Origin: Clostridium sp. AM58-1XD | Lineage (GTDB): Bacteria; Bacillota; Clostridia; Lachnospirales; Lachnospiraceae | DNA length: 64,000 nt | Assembly: GCF_003464085.1 (NCBI RefSeq) | Contig: NZ_QSDR01000002.1 | Span: 1-64,000 of the forward strand | Reading direction: 5' to 3' | Shown here: piece after piece, positions 28,158 through 37,585 of the stretch | Layout: each line of letters opens with the position of its first letter | Numbering within the stretch: position 1 is the stretch's first letter | The notes under the pieces: model-generated | Told to the model about the DNA's origin: nothing | The model's database searches: none | The model's input: only the letters and a program-made list of their open reading frames with translations | Made by a program: the position numbers and the translations under genes

Positions 28158-30104
28158 TCAGACAATCCTTTTAAATTTTTTCTCCAGCTCATACTTGCTC
28201 ATGGAAATAATCGTCGGCCTCCCATGAGGGCATGCGTACGGATTTTCCAGTGTAAGCAGCCGTTCAATCAGCTCATTCGCTTCGGCAGCAGACATCTGAT
28301 GGTTTCCTTTTACGGCGGCTTTACAGGACATAGAGGCTATTTTTTCATAAATAATATCTGGACTAGAAACGGATATATCATCAGACAGCCCGTCGATCAT
28401 TTCCATCAGCAGCTCTTTTTTGGCGATAGAAAACAGGTTGCCCGGCACGCCTCTGACCGCGTATTCTTTTCCGCCGAAAGGCTCGATCTCAAATCCGATT
28501 TTTGTAAAATACTCCATATGTTTCGTGAGAAGCAGCTCTTCATTCGTATTCAGAGTCAGAATGATCGGAGGATTCACGGCCTGAGACGTATACTCCCTGC
28601 TTTTTAAGGAATCCATCGTTTTCTCATAAAGCACCTTCTCATGAGCCGCATGCTGGTCAATAATATAGAGATGGCCGTCAAATTCCACGAGCCAGTACGT
28701 ATCGAACAGCTGTCCGATCAGTTTATGGCGTTTTCTGGACTCCGGCTCCAGCAGTCTACCGTTAAACAGGTCCAGCTGCTCCGGAATGCTTTCCTCCTTT
28801 GCCTGTAAAGGTTCCTCATATGCTTTTTTTCCGGCATACAGGCCAGGCCCTTCGCCGATTCCGCCCTGTCCCGAAGCGAAGCTTCTCTCTGCCGTGCCAG
28901 CTGCGCTTGTTTTTCCGAACAGGGTATGCCTGCTTTTGCAGTCTCCCGTAAGCGCAGGCTTATCCCGTTCCAAAGGCGTAATGTGGAGCTGCTTCATCCT
29001 GTTTACTTCAAACGGTTCCAAAGCCGCAGGCTTTCTCTGGTCAGAAGACGGCAGACGTTTTCCTGCTTCTGCCAGTTTTCTCTCCTTTTCCGCCAGCTCC
29101 ACTTCCGGTATCAGTTCTTTTTGGGATAGTGCTGCCTGAATGGAGGAAAGGATCATCTGATAAATCCGCTCTCCGTCTCTGAACCGAAGCTCCATTTTGG
29201 TCGGATGGACATTGACATCCAGAAATTCCGGTTCGATGGAAAAATGCAGCAGGGTAAAGGGATATTTATGCAGCATCATATATGGTCTATAAGCCTCTTC
29301 AATCGCCTTGGCGATGATTCCGCTCTTAATATACCTGCCGTTTATATAATAATTTTCATAATTGCGGTTGCTTCTTGCAATAACCGGTTTTCCTATAAAT
29401 CCTCTGATGGATACCGCTTCTCCCGCGGCCTCCACAGAAAGGAGGTTTGAAGCGATTTCTCTTCCGAACACAGTATAGATAATGTCCTTCAGATTATGAT
29501 TTCCCGATGTATGCAGCTTATTCTGATTATTCTGAATAAACCGGATCGATACTTCCGGATGGGAAAGGGCAATCTTTTCTACCAGATCGGCCACATGGGC
29601 CCCCTCCGTCTGGGCCGTTTTAAGAAACTTCTTTCTGACCGGCGTATTGAAGAACAGATTCCTGGCAATAAAGGTCGTTCCGTCCGGAGCGCCGACTTCC
29701 TCCAATGTTTTTTCTGTCCCGCCTTCGATCTGATACCGCGTTCCCGTCAGGCTGCCGCTCGTCTTGGTGATGACCTCTACCTGAGATACAGCGGCTATAC
29801 TGGAAAGAGCCTCACCGCGGAATCCCAGGGAGGAGACGGTAAACAGATCCTCCACAGACTGTATTTTGCTGGTAGAATGGCGCAGAAAAGCGAGGGCGAC
29901 CTCTTCTTTTGGAATACCGCATCCATTGTCAGTCACACGTATAAAAGAAGTTCCTCCGTCCCGTATTTCCACAGTTACTGCCGACGCCCTTGCATCGATG
30001 GCGTTTTCCAGCAGCTCCTTAACGACAGAAGCCGGGCGTTCAATGACTTCTCCGGCGGCAATCTTGTCTATCGTATTTTTATCAAGTACTGTAATGTGAG
30101 GCAT
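28158..30104 (-). CDS. mutL: DNA mismatch repair protein MutL
   Basis: MutL couples MutS to excision. The 648 residues show the GHKL ATPase motifs ELLENAIDARA, DNGCGIPKEE and GFRGEALSSIAAV in the first 110 residues. The C-terminal domain has DQHAAHEKVLYE, which fits the endonuclease motif DQHAxxExxxxE of MutL proteins from bacteria without MutH, and CPHGRPT, a zinc-site motif. A nicking MutL is therefore likely. mutS lies directly upstream and miaA directly downstream. Confidence 0.97.
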   Translation of the reverse strand: MPHITVLDKNTIDKIAAGEVIERPASVVKELLENAIDARASAVTVEIRDGGTSFIRVTDNGCGIPKEEVALAFLRHSTSKIQSVEDLFTVSSLGFRGEALSSIAAVSQVEVITKTSGSLTGTRYQIEGGTEKTLEEVGAPDGTTFIARNLFFNTPVRKKFLKTAQTEGAHVADLVEKIALSHPEVSIRFIQNNQNKLHTSGNHNLKDIIYTVFGREIASNLLSVEAAGEAVSIRGFIGKPVIARSNRNYENYYINGRYIKSGIIAKAIEEAYRPYMMLHKYPFTLLHFSIEPEFLDVNVHPTKMELRFRDGERIYQMILSSIQAALSQKELIPEVELAEKERKLAEAGKRLPSSDQRKPAALEPFEVNRMKQLHITPLERDKPALTGDCKSRHTLFGKTSAAGTAERSFASGQGGIGEGPGLYAGKKAYEEPLQAKEESIPEQLDLFNGRLLEPESRKRHKLIGQLFDTYWLVEFDGHLYIIDQHAAHEKVLYEKTMDSLKSREYTSQAVNPPIILTLNTNEELLLTKHMEYFTKIGFEIEPFGGKEYAVRGVPGNLFSIAKKELLMEMIDGLSDDISVSSPDIIYEKIASMSCKAAVKGNHQMSAAEANELIERLLTLENPYACPHGRPTIISMSKYELEKKFKRIV

Positions 30105-30245
30105 ATCCTGTCCTTTCCTTTTTTATATCATGGGACATGTCCCCATGGCTAAAAACGTTCCTCTGGCAGCGCACCGCAGCGGCAGGGTATCGTGGCGCCA
30201 AGACGCCTCGCCGCAGGCGGAAAATCCCGCCCGCAGAATTCTATT

Positions 30246-32912
30246 TTACAACTGGCTGCCGTTCCAGCGGTTTTTCAGCTTCGTCTGAATGCGGTACAGC
30301 GTATTCAGAGCATCGATCGGTGTCATATTGCCCAGTTCCAGCTCACCCAGCTCCTTTATAATATCATCCTCTTTTACCGTATCAAAGAGGGTCAGCTGGG
30401 ACAGCTCCACATCGTCCGGCTTTGGAACCGGTTTATGCTGATTAACATTGGAACTGACCTCTGCGATTTCCCGCGCTTTGGCCATAATATCGGCATCGCT
30501 CAGTTCATCGACGATTTCTTTAGCCCTGACAATCACAGCTTCCGGCACTCCGGCCAGTTTCGCCACCTGAATTCCGTAGCTGTTATCGGCGCCGCCTTTT
30601 ATAATTTTCCGTAGGAAAACGATATCGTCTCCCTGTTCCTTAACAGCGATGCAGTAGTTGTTTACTCCGCTCATCGTTCCTTCCAGTTCCGTCAGTTCAT
30701 GGTAATGAGTGGCAAAGAGCGTCTTCGCGCCCAGAATTTTCGTATTGCAAATGTATTCCACCACAGCCCACGCGATAGAAAGGCCGTCGAAAGTGCTCGT
30801 ACCCCTGCCGATTTCATCCAGGATCAGCAGACTGTTTTTCGTTGCATTGCGGAGAATGTTGGCCACCTCCGTCATCTCTACCATAAACGTGCTCTGGCCG
30901 GTAGCCAGGTCATCGGAGGCTCCGACACGCGTAAATATCCTGTCGCAAATGCCGATGTTGGCGTCGTCAGCCGGAATAAAGCTGCCCAGCTGCGCCATCA
31001 GGACGATCAGAGCTGTCTGGCGCATATAGGTGGATTTTCCAGCCATATTCGGCCCTGTAATAATCGATATTCTGTTTTTTCCGTTGTCCAGATACGTATC
31101 GTTTGCTACGAACAAGTCGTCACGCATCATCTGTTCCACTACGGGATGACGGCCGTTTTTAATATGAATTACACCGCGTTCATTGATCTTCGGCTTTACG
31201 TAATTATTTCTCGTAGCCACCAGAGACAGTGAAGCAAATACGTCAATTCCGGCAACTGCCTTCGCAGTCTTCTGGATTCTGAGTACCTCAGCGGCGATCT
31301 TATCCCGGACGCCGCAGAACAGTTCATATTCCAGGGAGAAGAGTTTATCTTCCGCCCCCATGATAATGTCCTCCAGATTTTTCAGCTCATCCGTCGTATA
31401 CCGCTCCGCATTGGCAAGCGTCTGCTTTCTGATAAAATAATCCGGCACCATATGTTTGAAGGAATTCGTAACTTCGAAATAATAGCCGAACACCTTGTTG
31501 AATTTGACTTTAAGGTTCTTGATTCCCGTCTTTTCTTTTTCAGTTTCCTCCAGCTGGGCAAGCCATGTTTTTCCTTCCGTTTTGGCACTGCGCAGCTTAT
31601 CTGCTTCTTCGTCGAAGCCTTCCTGAATAATACCGCCGTCCCGGACGGTGATCGGTGGTTCCTCCACAATCGAACGCTCAATCAGCTCGTGAATATCCTC
31701 CAGTGTATCCAGCTCTTCATAGAGTTCTTTTAACAGACCTGACGTAAACTCGCTTAAGATGTTCTTGATGTAAGGAAGCATGGACAGGGAGTTGCGGAAT
31801 GCAATCAGATCCCTTGGACCGGCAGTTTTATAGCTGATTCTTCCGATCAGACGTTCCAGATCATAGATGGAATTCAAGTATTCCCGAAGCTCTTCTCTGG
31901 ATATGTAGTTCATGTTCAGTTCTTCCACCGCGTTCTGACGATCGAGGATCGCTTCTTTTTTTATCAGAGGCTGTTCGATATAGCTTCTCAAAAGCCTAGC
32001 TCCCATAGCCGTCTTTGTCTTGTCCAGAACCCACAAAAGCGTGCCCCTCTTCTGCTTTTCCCTAAGAGTTTCCAGCAGTTCCAGATTTCTTCTTGTAGAA
32101 ATATCCAGGACCATAAACTGGCCGCTGGAATAAGGGGTAATTCCTGTAATATGGACCAGCGTGCTCTTCTGCGTCTCATACATATACTGCATGACCGCTC
32201 CGGCGGCGATCACTCCGGAATCGTAATCAGCCAGCCCAAGGCCGTCCAGACTGCCGACATGATAGTGCTCTTTCAGCAGTTTTCTGCATTGTTCTTCAGA
32301 AAAGAACCTGGAATCCAGAGCCGATATGATAAACTGGTATTTATTTTTTAAATCCTCCAGATCGATTCCTGACATATAAAAAGCGTTATTGCAGATGATT
32401 TCAGAAGGTGAGAACTTATTGATCTCGTCGAAAAGCTCCCGTTCGGTAGACACCTCTGTTACCAAAAAATCACCAGTACTGATATCTGCACTGGCAACTC
32501 CGAACGTCTCTCCAAGGTATACGATCCCCATTAAATAATTGTTTTTCGTTTCATCCAGAGCGACTGCGCTCGTTATCGTGCCAGGCGTAACGATTCTGAC
32601 TACCTCGCGCTTTACGAGACCTTTGGCAAACTTCGGATCCTCCATCTGCTCTGCAATAGCGACCTTATACCCTTTCTGCACCAGTCTGTTTAAGTAAGTG
32701 TCCACGGCGTGGTAAGGGACTCCGCACATGGGAGCCCGTTCTTCAAGTCCGCATTCCTTCCCTGTCAGGGTAATTTCCAGCTCCTTTGATACCGTAACTG
32801 CGTCATCGAAAAACATTTCATAGAAGTCGCCGAGACGGTAAAAAAGGATGCAGTCCTCATGTTGTTTTTTCGTCTCCATGTAATGGAGCATCATCGGTGA
32901 TAATCCCGCCAC
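30246..32912 (-). CDS. mutS: DNA mismatch repair protein MutS
   Basis: MutS recognises mispairs. The 888 residues are full length. The mismatch-reading Phe-x-Glu is in RLGDFYEMFFDDA (about residue 28). The ATPase domain has Walker A GPNMAGKSTYMRQ, LILDEIGRGTSTFDG and FATHYHEL. The C-terminal part holds VAKLAGVPEAVIVRAKEI. The gap of 140 bases to mutL contains only a small palindrome (CATGGGGACATGTCCCATG on the minus strand, around 30129-30147) and no gene. Confidence 0.98.
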   Translation of the reverse strand: MAGLSPMMLHYMETKKQHEDCILFYRLGDFYEMFFDDAVTVSKELEITLTGKECGLEERAPMCGVPYHAVDTYLNRLVQKGYKVAIAEQMEDPKFAKGLVKREVVRIVTPGTITSAVALDETKNNYLMGIVYLGETFGVASADISTGDFLVTEVSTERELFDEINKFSPSEIICNNAFYMSGIDLEDLKNKYQFIISALDSRFFSEEQCRKLLKEHYHVGSLDGLGLADYDSGVIAAGAVMQYMYETQKSTLVHITGITPYSSGQFMVLDISTRRNLELLETLREKQKRGTLLWVLDKTKTAMGARLLRSYIEQPLIKKEAILDRQNAVEELNMNYISREELREYLNSIYDLERLIGRISYKTAGPRDLIAFRNSLSMLPYIKNILSEFTSGLLKELYEELDTLEDIHELIERSIVEEPPITVRDGGIIQEGFDEEADKLRSAKTEGKTWLAQLEETEKEKTGIKNLKVKFNKVFGYYFEVTNSFKHMVPDYFIRKQTLANAERYTTDELKNLEDIIMGAEDKLFSLEYELFCGVRDKIAAEVLRIQKTAKAVAGIDVFASLSLVATRNNYVKPKINERGVIHIKNGRHPVVEQMMRDDLFVANDTYLDNGKNRISIITGPNMAGKSTYMRQTALIVLMAQLGSFIPADDANIGICDRIFTRVGASDDLATGQSTFMVEMTEVANILRNATKNSLLILDEIGRGTSTFDGLSIAWAVVEYICNTKILGAKTLFATHYHELTELEGTMSGVNNYCIAVKEQGDDIVFLRKIIKGGADNSYGIQVAKLAGVPEAVIVRAKEIVDELSDADIMAKAREIAEVSSNVNQHKPVPKPDDVELSQLTLFDTVKEDDIIKELGELELGNMTPIDALNTLYRIQTKLKNRWNGSQL

Positions 32913-32967
32913 TTTTTTTCCCTCTTTATCTCAAATATCATTCTGTTTTCTCTTTTGTCGGCAGGAA

Positions 32968-34419
32968 CTATGCTTCTGCCAGGCGTCCCATATAATAAAA
33001 GCCTCTGGATTCTTCCAGATATACGCTGACGATCGTTCCGATCAGGGATTCGTCCCCCGGAAAATGAACAATCGTATTGTTGCTGAGGCGTCCGGTCAGC
33101 CAGCCTTCTGTATGGGTATCTTTTTCCTCCGCCAGAACGTCCTGAACCGTATGCACATCGCGGCCGCAGACTTCTCCTGATATCTTCTGCACCTGTGCAA
33201 GCAGACGTTCAAAGCGGTCCTTTACCACTTGTTCCGGAACCTGATTTTCCATGGCGGCTGCCGGAGTTCCCGTTCTCTTGGAATAGATAAATGTAAAGGC
33301 GCTGTCAAACCGCACCTGATTTACAACATCCAGCGTATCCTGGAAGTCTTCTTCCGTTTCGCCCGGAAATCCCACAATGATGTCCGTAGTCAGAGAGATT
33401 CCTGGAACTGCGGCTTTGATCTTCTCCGCCAGCGCCAGAAACTGCTCTTTTGTATATCTGCGGTTCATCACCTTCAGAATCTCTGTACTGCCAGACTGCA
33501 TGGGCAGATGGAGATGGCGGCAGATTTTTTCGGAAGTTTTCATCACTTCAATCAGCTCGTCCGAAAGGTCCTTCGGGTGGGATGTCATAAAACGAATCCG
33601 GCGCAGCCCTTCAATTTCTTCAATCCGGCTGAGAAGCTCGGCAAAGCTGATGGGATGCTCCAGGGTCTTTCCGTAAGAATTCACGTTCTGTCCCAGAAGC
33701 ATGACTTCCACTACGCCGTCAGCAACCAGATTCCTGATTTCCTTGATAATCTCTTCCGGCTCCCGGCTCCTCTCACGTCCCCTTACATAGGGGACAATAC
33801 AGTAGCTGCAGAAATTATTGCAGCCGAACATGATGTTGACACCTGACTTAAACGGATATTTCCGTTCAGCCGGAAGGTCTTCTACTATGTCGTCCGTTCC
33901 TTCCCATATATCCACTTCCATGCTGCCGTTCATCAGGCGGTGATACAGCAGTTCTGCCAGCTTGAAAATATTGTGGGTTCCGAAAATCAGATCCACGAAC
34001 TTGTAGTCGCGGCGTATTTTTTCTACTACCTGTTTTTCCTGCATCATGCAGCCGCAGAGCGCTACCATCATGCCGGGATTTTTCTTTTTCAGGCTGTGCA
34101 CATATCCCAGATGGCCGTAAACCTTCTGGTTTGCATTCTCCCTGACCGTACATGTATTATAAAGAACAAGATCCGCCTGTTCAGAATCGGTTTCCTGCAT
34201 TCCGCATTTTTTCAGAATACCGGAAAGTTTTTCTGAGTCCTTGGCGTTCATCTGGCAGCCGTACGTCTCGATGTGAAACGTTTTGGCCGGACTGGCTGAA
34301 TCACGTTCCTTCCCATCCAGCAGCTCGCGGCAGCGTTCAATAAAAAACTGCTGTCTGGCCGGTTCTTCTGCCGGTGCAATCCGGCATATTTCTTCATACG
34401 TCTTATTTATATGGTTCAT
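32968..34419 (-). CDS. miaB: tRNA-2-methylthio-N6-dimethylallyladenosine synthase
   Basis: MiaB is a radical-SAM methylthiotransferase acting on i6A37 of tRNA. The 483-residue protein has the N-terminal iron-sulfur domain (IETYGCQMNAKDSE, YNTCTVRENANQKV, CGCMMQ), the radical-SAM triad in MFGCNNFCSYCIVPYVRGRE and a C-terminal TRAM domain. Residues 1-45 are an extension common in Clostridial MiaB. It leads the miaB-mutS-mutL-miaA series. Confidence 0.96.
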   Translation of the reverse strand: MNHINKTYEEICRIAPAEEPARQQFFIERCRELLDGKERDSASPAKTFHIETYGCQMNAKDSEKLSGILKKCGMQETDSEQADLVLYNTCTVRENANQKVYGHLGYVHSLKKKNPGMMVALCGCMMQEKQVVEKIRRDYKFVDLIFGTHNIFKLAELLYHRLMNGSMEVDIWEGTDDIVEDLPAERKYPFKSGVNIMFGCNNFCSYCIVPYVRGRERSREPEEIIKEIRNLVADGVVEVMLLGQNVNSYGKTLEHPISFAELLSRIEEIEGLRRIRFMTSHPKDLSDELIEVMKTSEKICRHLHLPMQSGSTEILKVMNRRYTKEQFLALAEKIKAAVPGISLTTDIIVGFPGETEEDFQDTLDVVNQVRFDSAFTFIYSKRTGTPAAAMENQVPEQVVKDRFERLLAQVQKISGEVCGRDVHTVQDVLAEEKDTHTEGWLTGRLSNNTIVHFPGDESLIGTIVSVYLEESRGFYYMGRLAEA

Positions 34420-34498
34420 CTCTTATCCTCGTTATGATCAAATTTTAGCTTCAAGATATTATAGCATAAACAGGATTTATTGCAAACCCAAAAAATAA

Positions 34499-34613
34499 GG
34501 GGCGCAAAAGTGAAATCAGACACGGCCTTCCATATCAGACTCCGTTCCGAGGCGGCGGCCAAGTTCCTTCGTCCGGCATGGAAGACCATGCCTTCTTTCT
34601 TTTTTGTGTCCCC
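34499..34613 (-). repeat. Nested-hairpin dispersed element, copy 2
   Basis: Read on the minus strand, GGTCTTCCATGCCGGAC pairs with GTCTGATATGGAAGGCC using two or three G-U pairs. The loop has ACTTGGCC, GCCGCCTC and GGAACGGA. Outer arms near GGGGACACAAAA and TTTTGCGCCCC also pair. It lies between the end of proA and the start of miaB and may end the proB-proA transcript. Confidence 0.7.
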
Positions 34614-34638
34614 TAATCGTTAGAATTTTCGTTCGTCC

Positions 34639-35883
34639 CTAAGGGCGTATCTGCCCGTTTCCATAAATGATATATTTTGTCGTCGTCAGTTCCAGGAGCC
34701 CCATCGGCCCCCTGGCGTGGAGCTTTTGGGTACTGATCCCAATTTCCGCTCCAAAGCCGAATTCAAAGCCATCGGTAAACCGTGTGGAAGCATTGACGTA
34801 CACGGCGGCGGCATCGATTTCATTTAAAAATCTCTGGGCATTCTCATAGCTGGATGTGATAATTGCTTCTGAATGGCCAGTATTATAGCGGTTGATATGG
34901 TCAATGGCTTCGTCCAGGCTGTCTACCAGCTTTAACGAGAGAATATAGTCCAGGTATTCCTTTCCCCAGTCTTCTTCCGACGCCTCCGAAAACTCAGGAA
35001 CGATCGCACATGCCTCCCGGTCCCCGCGGATTTCCACATCCTTCTCCTCCAGTCTGGATTTCAAAAGCGGCAGAAAGGCCTCTGCGGCTTTTCTGTGAAC
35101 AACCACGGATTCGCACGCATTGCATACGCCGATCCTCTGCGTCTTGGCATTGAAAATAATATCCAGAGCCATTTGAACGTCAGCGGATTCGTCTACAAAG
35201 ACATGGCAGTTTCCCGTTCCTGTCTCGATCACCGGAACCGTACTGTTTTCCACGACGGTTCGGATCAGCCCAGCCCCGCCTCTTGGAATCAGTACATCGA
35301 CGTACTGGTTCATTCTCATCAGCTGTTTTGTCGTCTCACGGCTCGTGTCAGTGATTAAAAGCAGGGAATCTTCCGGCACGCCCGCAGCCGCCAGTCCCTT
35401 TTTCAGACATGCGACAATGGCCTCATTTGAGCAGAGGGCATCGCTTCCTCCTTTCAGAATCACGGCGTTACCCGTTTTGAAGCACAGTCCGAAGGCATCG
35501 GCCGTCACGTTCGGCCGCGCCTCATAAATGATTCCGATTACTCCGAGAGGTACCCGTTTCTTTCCGATTTCCAGACCGTTAGGACGGCGCTTCATGGAAA
35601 TCACTTCGCCGATCGGATCATCCAGACAGGCAATCTGTCTCAGGCCCTCCGCCATGGCTTCAATTCTGTCATGGTTTAAAGCCAGCCGGTCGATCAGGCC
35701 CTGGCTCATGCCGTTTTCTCCGGCCTTTTTCACATCATGGCTGTTTGCCTCAAGGATCTCGTTTTCACCTTCCAAAAGGGCTTCTGCGGCCTTTAAAAGG
35801 CCATTATTCTTATCGTTGGTTCCCAATTTGTTTAATTGTCTTGAAACCTCTTTCGCCCGTCTGCCGATTTCCAGTAATTCCAT
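34639..35883 (-). CDS. proA: Gamma-glutamyl phosphate reductase
   Basis: ProA reduces gamma-glutamyl phosphate to glutamate semialdehyde in proline synthesis. The 414-residue aldehyde-dehydrogenase-fold protein shows [58 protein letters not shown] and the catalytic Cys in [14 protein letters not shown]. It closes the operon proB, DUF896, folate cyclo-ligase, proA. Confidence 0.97.
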   Translation of the reverse strand: MELLEIGRRAKEVSRQLNKLGTNDKNNGLLKAAEALLEGENEILEANSHDVKKAGENGMSQGLIDRLALNHDRIEAMAEGLRQIACLDDPIGEVISMKRRPNGLEIGKKRVPLGVIGIIYEARPNVTADAFGLCFKTGNAVILKGGSDALCSNEAIVACLKKGLAAAGVPEDSLLLITDTSRETTKQLMRMNQYVDVLIPRGGAGLIRTVVENSTVPVIETGTGNCHVFVDESADVQMALDIIFNAKTQRIGVCNACESVVVHRKAAEAFLPLLKSRLEEKDVEIRGDREACAIVPEFSEASEEDWGKEYLDYILSLKLVDSLDEAIDHINRYNTGHSEAIITSSYENAQRFLNEIDAAAVYVNASTRFTDGFEFGFGAEIGISTQKLHARGPMGLLELTTTKYIIYGNGQIRP

Positions 35884-35901
35884 ACGCGTGCTGCTCCTTT
35901 C

Positions 35902-36513
35902 TCATTCAATCATCAGTGCGGATGTTTCCGTTATGAGAAAATCCATCCGTTTGTCATGTGTTTCAGCCGGAACGCTGGAAGCCGTCTGGAAGTCGAAGCA
36001 GTATCCGACTGCCGTATGCTCCCGTTCCCTTTCAAAAAAGCGGTCATAATAGCCGCCTCCATAGCCGATTCGGCTGCCGTCCGTTCCAAAGGCTACTCCC
36101 GGAACAATGACCGGGCACGTCAGAGAACGTCCCCCCGAGGCTTCAGCCGCAGGAGCACAGGTGTCTTTCGGCTCCAGAATTCCCATGGTTCCCGCTGTGC
36201 AGTCCTCAGGTGACGCAATCTCATAAAAATCCATATGTCTTCCCGATACGCGGGGTACGGCCGTGCGGATGCCATGTTTCCAGCACCAGCTGAAAATCTC
36301 CCGAGTTCCCGCCTCCTTCTGCAGATCCATATAGCAGTAGAGCCATCCCGTCTCATGAAGCAGACAAAATTCTTCCAGCAGCTTCACTGCCCGCGCAGCA
36401 GTCAGGACGCTTTTTTCTTCCTTTTCTTCTGCCGTCAGCTGTATGCGCTTCTCTTTTATATATATGCGGATTCCTTCTTTATTTTCAGTTATTGTGTGAA
36501 ACATCCGCGTCAC
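35902..36513 (-). CDS. 5-formyltetrahydrofolate cyclo-ligase
   Basis: This enzyme converts 5-formyl-THF to 5,10-methenyl-THF with ATP. The 203-residue product has KEKRIQLTAEEKEEKSV at the start, TWEPK-like MGILEPKD, PVIVPGVAFGTDGSRIGYGGGYYDRFF, the family hallmark, and ends with KRMDFLITE. The start could also be the ATG at 36504. It overlaps the DUF896 gene by about 20-29 bases, which suggests translational coupling. Confidence 0.93.
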   Translation of the reverse strand: MTRMFHTITENKEGIRIYIKEKRIQLTAEEKEEKSVLTAARAVKLLEEFCLLHETGWLYCYMDLQKEAGTREIFSWCWKHGIRTAVPRVSGRHMDFYEIASPEDCTAGTMGILEPKDTCAPAAEASGGRSLTCPVIVPGVAFGTDGSRIGYGGGYYDRFFEREREHTAVGYCFDFQTASSVPAETHDKRMDFLITETSALMIE

Positions 36514-36715
36514 CGTATTTCTTCCCCAGATCCGTAATGCTTCCGTCTGCTTCCTTTACGGAGATATTGTTGAGCGCAGACCTCATGTTTTTGCGGATTG
36601 CCTCGATGTATTCTTTCCTCAGGGCCGCCTGCTCCGCTTTTTCCTCTTCCGTCAGGCCGACTGCCTGGGATTTGTGATACAATGTATTGATACGGTCTAT
36701 TTTATCCTGATTCAT
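36485..36715 (-). CDS. DUF896 family protein (YnzC-like)
   Basis: The 76-residue protein reads DKIDRINTLYHKSQAVGLT near the start, then a KAEQAALRKEYIEAIRKNMR segment: the helical hairpin typical of DUF896/YnzC proteins. Function unknown; the family is small, soluble and conserved in Firmicutes. It is embedded between proB and the folate cyclo-ligase gene in one apparent operon. Confidence 0.88.
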   Translation of the reverse strand: MNQDKIDRINTLYHKSQAVGLTEEEKAEQAALRKEYIEAIRKNMRSALNNISVKEADGSITDLGKKYGDADVSHNN

Positions 36716-36724
36716 ATTCTCCTC

Positions 36725-37585
36725 CTAATACTGGTTGTTGATATAGTCCATCAGATCAAAGTCCAGGTTGGCGTGGGCTAAAAACAGGGTGCCCTTCGTT
36801 TCTCCTGCTACGATTTTTTCTACAATTTCCACATCGTCTCCATTGGCTATGATCATATCGGAACCGCTGTCGGTTGCAATTCTGGCGGCAGCCAGTTTGG
36901 CGGCCATCCCTCCTGTTCCCACATCGCTGCCCGTAGACGCTTTCCCCATTTCCAGAAGATCTGAGGTGATCTCTCCCACATAACTGATAAAACGTGCATC
37001 CGGATTCGAGCGCGGGTCATCGGAATACAGACCGTCGATATCGGAAAGCAGGACCAGCAGGTCAGCCCCGATCAGCGCAGCTACGATCGCAGAAAGCCTG
37101 TCATTATCACCAAACTGAATTTCGTGGGTGGAAACCGTATCATTTTCGTTTACAATCGGGATCGCACCCAGTTTCAACAGTTCATCAAAGGTATTCTGCG
37201 CGTTGTATCTCGTGTTGTCATTGACCATTGTATTTTTTGTAAGAAGCACCTGAGCCGCCGTCTGGTTGTACTCAGAAAATATTTTCTGATATACCATCAT
37301 CAGTCTGGCTTGACCAACAGCGGCGTAAGCCTGCTTCTCCGAAATGGTAACCGGCCTGGTTTTACTTCCGAGAGCCTGCCTTCCTGCTGCAATTGCTCCT
37401 GATGATACAAGCACTACGTCTTTTCCGCTGCCCTTCAGATCACTGATTACCCGAACCAGCTTTTCTATTTTCATGAGATTCAGGTCGCCTGTTTCCGGAT
37501 GGGTCAGAGAGGACGAACCGATTTTTATAACGACTCTCTTTTTATTCTTTAACTGGCTTCTGCTCACAAGTTCTGTCTGTTCCAT
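36725..37585 (-). CDS. proB: Glutamate 5-kinase without PUA domain
   Basis: ProB phosphorylates glutamate in the first step of proline synthesis. The 286-residue protein has the amino-acid kinase fold: RVVIKIGSSSLT, VLVSSGAIAAGRQALG, NENDTVSTHEIQFGDNDRLSAIVA and GTGGMAAKLAAARIA. It ends after this domain, so the C-terminal PUA domain of enteric ProB is missing. This short form is common in Clostridia. The annotated start lies inside the end of the flavoprotein gene upstream (44-base overlap). Confidence 0.94.
   Translation of the reverse strand: MEQTELVSRSQLKNKKRVVIKIGSSSLTHPETGDLNLMKIEKLVRVISDLKGSGKDVVLVSSGAIAAGRQALGSKTRPVTISEKQAYAAVGQARLMMVYQKIFSEYNQTAAQVLLTKNTMVNDNTRYNAQNTFDELLKLGAIPIVNENDTVSTHEIQFGDNDRLSAIVAALIGADLLVLLSDIDGLYSDDPRSNPDARFISYVGEITSDLLEMGKASTGSDVGTGGMAAKLAAARIATDSGSDMIIANGDDVEIVEKIVAGETKGTLFLAHANLDFDLMDYINNQY

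Noticed and set aside
30105..30245. Palindrome between mutL and mutS as a regulatory site
   Set aside because: The stem is short, has no T run, and nothing else supports function.
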